The notes under the pieces: model-generated
Databases searched by the model: none
Told to the model about the DNA's origin: nothing
What the model saw: the letters and a program-made list of their open reading frames with translations, nothing else
Assembly (NCBI GenBank): GCA_033675265.1
Contig: JAUJYZ010000990.1
Coordinates: 186,001 to 250,000 of the forward strand
DNA length: 64,000 nt
Reading direction: 5' to 3'
DNA from: Actinostola sp. cb2023
Taxonomy: Eukaryota; Cnidaria; Anthozoa; Actiniaria; Actinostolidae
Made by a program: the position numbers and the translations under genes
In this document: in pieces, positions 59,195 to 64,000 of the stretch
Layout: every line of letters starts with the position of its first letter
Position numbering within the stretch: position 1 is the stretch's first letter

Positions 59195-61915
59195 TTATTT
59201 GTTACTGCGACAGCTACAGTCTGATATCATGCCAGTCACCTTACCGATGAGAACTGATTTCGTGTCTTTGTAATTATACGGGAGCTCAAAATAGGAACAG
59301 ATCTCCCTCAGCATCTTGACCTTGAAGGAGGCGAGCTTCTGCTCAGCTTTCATCGTACACAAGTCGTACACATCATACATCACAGGATGGGTGATGCCGA
59401 TAACAGCGAGTACGGCTTCACTTGTCTCTCTGAGCTGTTCTTCATCTGCAATTTGGGCGTACTCCTCGGTACTTCCGTCTTGTTCGCCAACAGAATCACT
59501 GTCATTTTTCAGATCTTGGCTATGTGCCTGCTTCCTCTGCGCTGCCTTTCTGGAAAAGAAACTCTGTATTTGAGTTTTACTGAGCCACTCGGTTCTCTTG
59601 AACTTGCGCACACCTTCTGTCGTACATGCCGTCCGCATGTCTTTAGCAACTTGTGCCGGGTCTTCTTTACGTCCAGTCGCTTGTCCGATTTCGAACTTCC
59701 TTTCTAAATACTCACGAACTTTAGATGAAAACCGGGTCCCACATCCACGATTCTTGTGCAGTGCCCACCCCATTGTACGTGAGTCGCTGATAGGACTTGT
59801 GTCTGTCCCTGTTTCTCTGCAAGATGCAAGAGGTACCGGCTGTGCCGACAAAGACACTGACTGAAAACGTTGCACCCAGTCTCTTCGAAGATTGTCGTAA
59901 AGGCTCTCTTTGACAGGATAGACAGGCATGTGATGTCCAATTACAGTCAGATGAAGTTCAAGCTCTGCGCGACTATCAAATTCCTCTCTGCACTTCGGAT
60001 CCGGACATTCATGCTTACAATCTTCTCCCACCTCAACAGCTCTGCTCTTCGATATTTCCTTTATTTCTCTAGGCTTCATTGAAAAGAAAGGAACGTCTAC
60101 TGCCATATGTGTGGCTCCCTGGGGATGTGTAATGATGGTGTCCCATGGAATTAGTTTCCCGACGCCTACATTATAAGCTTTCCAAACGCGAAGGCCATCG
60201 GGAGTGAATTCAAAACTGTGCAGGGAACTGTAGTTAGGGATCTTATTGATTTGCAGGGATATATTCTGCTCTTGTATGCCACAGACGGCTGCTGTCGTTC
60301 CTTCCACTGGCCTTTGCTTGAGCGCATTATGCATGTCCTCGGCACAGACAATGTCATGGCCCTCGTTGCAGTATCGCCTTATCGCTGCTTTCATCGGACA
60401 GAGGATCCTGTCGCAGACGTCCTTTCCATATTGTGGCTCAGAATGGTCATACCGAACGATCTGAATTCCATGACGCTTTGCGAGTTGTTGAAGAGACGCC
60501 ATCAGCTGACTGTTGTGGTAGCAGCCCGCTTCATCTGACCTGAAATAAGCCTTGGTGATACTTCTATGGCTGGTCTTGATGATTACCAGCAAACTCTCCA
60601 AGATAGAAAGAACAGCATACCAGTCCTGCCGGCAGTTATTGAATAAGTGAGCATGCGATGTTATCTGCATTTTCTGGCCTTCTTTCAAGATGCTGCTGCT
60701 AATATGCCAGTTCATCCCTTTCTTCCCATACCATTCTGCTTGTTTCTCTCTGAACTTCATTGCCGTGAATTTCATCGCCCAATCAACGATTATGAGAACT
60801 TCCTCTTCTCCAAGAGACTTCAAGATAACATGTTTGCTTTCTTCCTGGTTTTGCGCCCGCAAAACATGTGCTTTCCAGTCAAATATCTTTTTAGTGGCTG
60901 CATTTGCATCATACTGCAAGTCTTCCTCCTTCTCTTTACCAAGCCGCGATGAATTGTTCCGAATTTCAGACTGAACATCTTGGACAGCGTCTGCCAGTGA
61001 TTCACAATCCGTGCATGCGAGGTCGTGGGTGTGATCACAGACAGTCTTATAATCACTGTCCTCGGGATCACTCAGTGCGAAAGGTGTGCAGTGATCCGGA
61101 CACTGACTGCTGTCATTTTGGCAATGGGCACGGTAGTTGGTCTTCAGGTACAGCTTACCAGCATGGAGCTTCTTTCTGGTTAGTGAACACCATTCTGTGT
61201 TAGATCCAACCTCCTCTAAGTTATCCACAATCTTCAGTAACGCTTCAAATCCGTCTGCACCATCTGCCGCTGTGTTGTCCAGCCCTTGAAGGGATTTCCT
61301 TTGTGAGGCTTCCTGGACTTCTAACACCCTCCACATAGTTGAACGGCTCATTGGTTCAAACTCGGTTTCCATACAGAATTCCAAATACTGATGTATGATA
61401 GTGCATCGAGCAACAGTTCGAACAACGTTCGGCATTGGCAACTCTTCTCCACTGTCAAGTTTGATGGTGCGGCTTCCATACGCAACATCCTGGTAGAAGT
61501 ACGGTCGAGACGTAAACTGCAGGAAGTGATCTAGCTGCGCTTTGTCTATTCGGACTCTATGTTGTGTTTTCTTAATGGTTGGGGTTCCAGGTCCTTGAGC
61601 AGTTATATGCAGCCTCGCCTTTCTTATCTGTCTGTCACTTAATCGTTCAAAAGGCTCATGCATTGCCTTCAGTTCCCTTATAGAATACTTGTTGGCGTAG
61701 ATACTCAGTATCTGTGTTTTGAGTGGTTTTGATGGCGCGTTTTTATAAGCCGATACAAGAGCTTGCAAGCCAACATCGTTATCATAGTTGCCATGTCGAT
61801 TTTGTTGGACATTCTGGAATAGCTGACCACCATCGTTCGGGGCTATAACATTACATATCAGTCTACATGCCTCTTCAGTTGTACGTACGTATACCTCTTT
61901 CTCTGATTAGTACAT
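59195..61915 (-). CDS. 857+ codon transposase-like protein with a C2H2 finger
   Basis: An intact minus-strand ORF from Met at 61768 to a stop at 59195. The frame stays open upstream to about 61915 (TEEACRLICNVIAPNDGG), so the true start is further up. An N-terminal helical DNA-binding-like part (ELKAMHEPFERLSDRQIRKA) comes first. Next is a Cys-rich segment (CQNDSSQCPDHC..CDHTHDLACTDC). An RNase-H-like core follows, with LIIVDWAMKFTAMKFREKQA, AYFRSDEAGCYHNSQL and YDHSEPQYGKDVCDR as candidate acidic triad positions. Then comes a C2H2 finger (CPDPKCREEFDSRAELELHL) and a Lys/Ser-rich tail. It is probably a domesticated or recently active DNA-transposon integrase amplified in cnidarians. No terminal repeats were identified. 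There are no frame breaks within the 857 codons. Confidence 0.65.
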
Positions 61916-61919
61916 TCAT

Positions 61920-62180
61920 CCCATGAGTCTACTTGATATTCCAAGAGCTCTATTCTTGGTTCGTTGACTGCATCGGCAAGGTTTGCCATAGAAGTATTGA
62001 ATACCTCAATTGCGAGTTTAATGGTGTTGGTGTCATCTTCACACTCAAGTCGTAATTGCGGACCGGGTGTCCATAGTTTGTCTTTGAAGCTGAGCGGCCG
62101 CTGTATGCGTGGTGTAACAAATGGTGACTCGACACATGATGTCGCCAGGGAAGCTGCTGCCGCTGCTTTAGAGGACCTTG
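61920..62180 (-). CDS. Upstream coding segment of the transposase-like gene
   Basis: The minus strand reads SSKAAAAASLATSCVESPFV, IQRPLSFKDKLWTPGPQLRL, IEVFNTS-like text and NEPRIELLEYQVDSWDECTN, then meets the main frame through a one-base offset near 61895. This could be a small frameshift or an unrecognised splice. Start is not determined. Confidence 0.5.
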
Positions 62181-62505
62181 AATAATTAAAAAAACCCGGA
62201 TAGTTATAAGGTAGTTATAGGCGAGGTTGGAGTATGGCCTCATCACAAAGTAAATATACATATATTCCAAGCAAGAAGCTGACGACCGCAAAGGACTTTG
62301 GGAATCTCCTAATTAATGAATTTACCCGTGGTAGTTGAGAAGTTATTCCTACGAGCGGCGTTGAATAGCAATCAATTGGAACTATTCGGCCATTGGAAAA
62401 TGCATGTTGTCAAACATATGGCCGGTAATGGGAAAACGTAATTCATGAAGAGGTGAGTAAAGCATTTTTAGGCTCTGTGGGTGAACCACGAGTATTTCAT
62501 AATTC

Positions 62506-62812
62506 TGGAATACAGCTATTTCAAAAAAGGTTGGTGAAGGTTTTGTCGCATGTTGTATGTTGCATACCAAGCCCGACATGCACTATGGGCGATGTGAATG
62601 GAGTCAGCGAAAGGTCACAACAATATGGACTCTGGGAATTTTCCCAAACTTTACCTTCGCAATACGCGAAGCCGGCATATTTTCTTCTGTATGTGCATGC
62701 AGACATTGTTTACATATGATCCACAATACATTTCGGGCTTGGTATGCAACATGCAAGATGCAAGATGCAACAAAACTGGCACCAACCTTTTTTGAAATAG
62801 CTGTATTTATCA
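62506..62812. mobile_element. Inverted-repeat MITE
   Basis: TACAGCTATTTCAAAAAAGG at left mirrors CCTTTTTTGAAATAGCTGTA at right, with CATGTTG..GCATACCAAGCCCG and its complement further in. It spans 307 bp. ORFs within it are artefacts. Confidence 0.85.
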
Positions 62813-63745
62813 GTTGTAGCATGGGACGATAGTCACACCCCCATCCCTTTGTTATGCTAAATACTTAGTAAATATACGCCTTCTGGCGGCTGGAATATCG
62901 ACTGATGATGAGAAATGGTCCGAAAAAAGAACAGTTGCATGGCCAAGAAGCGAAGCTTCGAGGGATATTTTGAGGACCAGTTTCATGCAAGGATGTTATC
63001 AGCGTCGTGTTTGCTTGCGTAACTTTTATTTCAGTGTCACATGTTTCTAAGTTTTTTTTGTTTTCCTTTTTATTATGTACGATATTTATTTTACTGGAGG
63101 GATATCAATTCGGAAGGGTTTGTGAAAATGTACTACCACGTGATTCCTTTGGACCAATGACAGCGCGCGAAAATTTATCGTTGGGTTATAAGAATGAATA
63201 CACACCTAACGCCCTCTGAGGGATTAGAGATATCAGTCAAGGAGTTCCCAGCAGCCCAAGGTAACTTCTCGAAATTTGACTTGTGGTATTTCCGACAACT
63301 GCTGCAAATAACTAAAGTAAAGAAAAGCACCTTATATTGACGGATCATCACGAAAAGAAAATATATATGAGGATAGATGGAGATTGTTTAGGGAGTTGTG
63401 TACATGTAGGTGTGGTGTAGGTAGTAGTGGGGAGGGAGTATTATTTTTATTCCTTTTTTTCAGCTTCGTTGTGCTCGATTCTCAATTTCAAGAAAAGTCG
63501 GACGGAGCAAGATAGCGAGGAATTTGTGAATGCTACGAAAGAAGAGCTCAATTGAGCCTCGATAAAATAAACAAGTACACTATTTGGCTGATGTGTAATA
63601 ATCAATGTGTAGTTTATTAGCACTAATTGAAGCTACATGTAATCGATACTTCATTCGCGTCAATGGCCTTGCGCGTAATCAGTTCTCGGAAAATCGTGAA
63701 CTTGCGTGTTTAGGCGCATGCATATCAACAAGGGTAATGGGATTT
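62813..63745. other. No recognisable gene
   Basis: Noncoding appearance, with scattered short frames lacking motifs. Confidence 0.5.
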
Positions 63746-63985
63746 CTAACTCTTACTTATTGTAACATACCTGAGCCAACTGGTACAATAACACCATACA
63801 CCTGATGAATAACTTTGGACATTGAAAAGTTGCACACATCTCTGCCTTTCACTGCTGCCTTGCTCCCCCTGTGTGCTGGATACTGGCAGGTTCTTCCGCG
63901 CTTGCCAATATCTTCCATGATTGTGTCGATGTTTTGGGCATACCAATATCTCTTGAATATTTGATAACTCCGTCAAGTTGAACAA
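63746..63985 (-). pseudogene. Fragment of a cnidarian repeat-associated protein, frameshifted
   Basis: The minus strand reads RVGLFNLTELSNIQEILVCP then KHRHNHGRYWQARKN. A CPKHR..YW pattern like this occurs near the N-terminus of some cnidarian repeat proteins. It loses sense downstream and apparently shifts frame after CPKHR. Identification is weak. Confidence 0.35.
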
Positions 63986-64000
63986 CCCGACTCGCGCTAG

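Noticed and set aside
59387..61203. Several 70-106-codon plus-strand ORFs
   Set aside because: Antisense shadows of the 857-codon ORF.
1..64000. tRNA, rRNA or integrated viral genes
   Set aside because: No cloverleaf, rRNA core or viral structural or replicase motif was recognised. This is a by-eye reading and could miss a tRNA.

Overview
This is intron-bearing eukaryotic DNA with no bacterial-style operons, and almost all of it is transposable-element sequence. Long TPR, alpha-kinase, THAP, SWIM and SAM fragments, several piggyBac, CACTA and DIRS relics, and many hairpin MITEs suggest a cnidarian, most likely a stony coral. That assignment comes from family recognition and is not proven. 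I saw no tRNA, rRNA or CRISPR array.

Layout. 1-3300: minisatellite, two minus-strand exons and an alpha-kinase domain. 3333-18756: a 15.4-kb foldback-type DNA transposon with a perfect 9-bp target duplication (GTTGTAGCT). It sits inside a TPR-coding exon. Its long inverted arms are built of ~155-168-bp tandem units, about 12 on the left and 4 on the right. Its minus-strand gene runs through a DDE-type transposase, a ubiquitin-specific protease (USP/C19) module and a Ulp1/SENP (C48) protease module. The splice phases let these be one polyprotein. 18757-27271: a TPR remnant, a broken SWIM gene, two piggyBac fossils (one split by a ~545-bp ATTC microsatellite) and part of a host-like exon.

27272-47352: a 20.1-kb CACTA/EnSpm element with a CACAGG terminus, a 3-bp TGG duplication and subterminal arrays of CATTAATG-like motifs. 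It interrupts the exon whose other half lies at 47353-47850. It carries two divergent genes: a plus-strand transposase of at least 9 exons and a minus-strand SAM-domain gene with a triplicated exon. Intron 1 of the transposase gene hosts a 6.9-kb inverted-repeat element encoding a large protein that looks like a PIN/FEN nuclease. That ORF is itself interrupted by a 1.37-kb MITE with a 7-bp duplication. A truncated LINE sits in the last transposase intron. This gives up to four levels of nesting.

47850-64000: palindromes, a THAP/coiled-coil gene relic, small transposon-derived fragments, a degenerate DIRS-type tyrosine recombinase, an intact 857-codon transposase-like ORF with a C2H2 finger, and unassigned DNA.

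For the three large elements, boundaries rest on visible terminal repeats and target duplications. Exon boundaries rest on GT/AG sites with matching phase. Family names rest on recognised motifs; no database search was possible.
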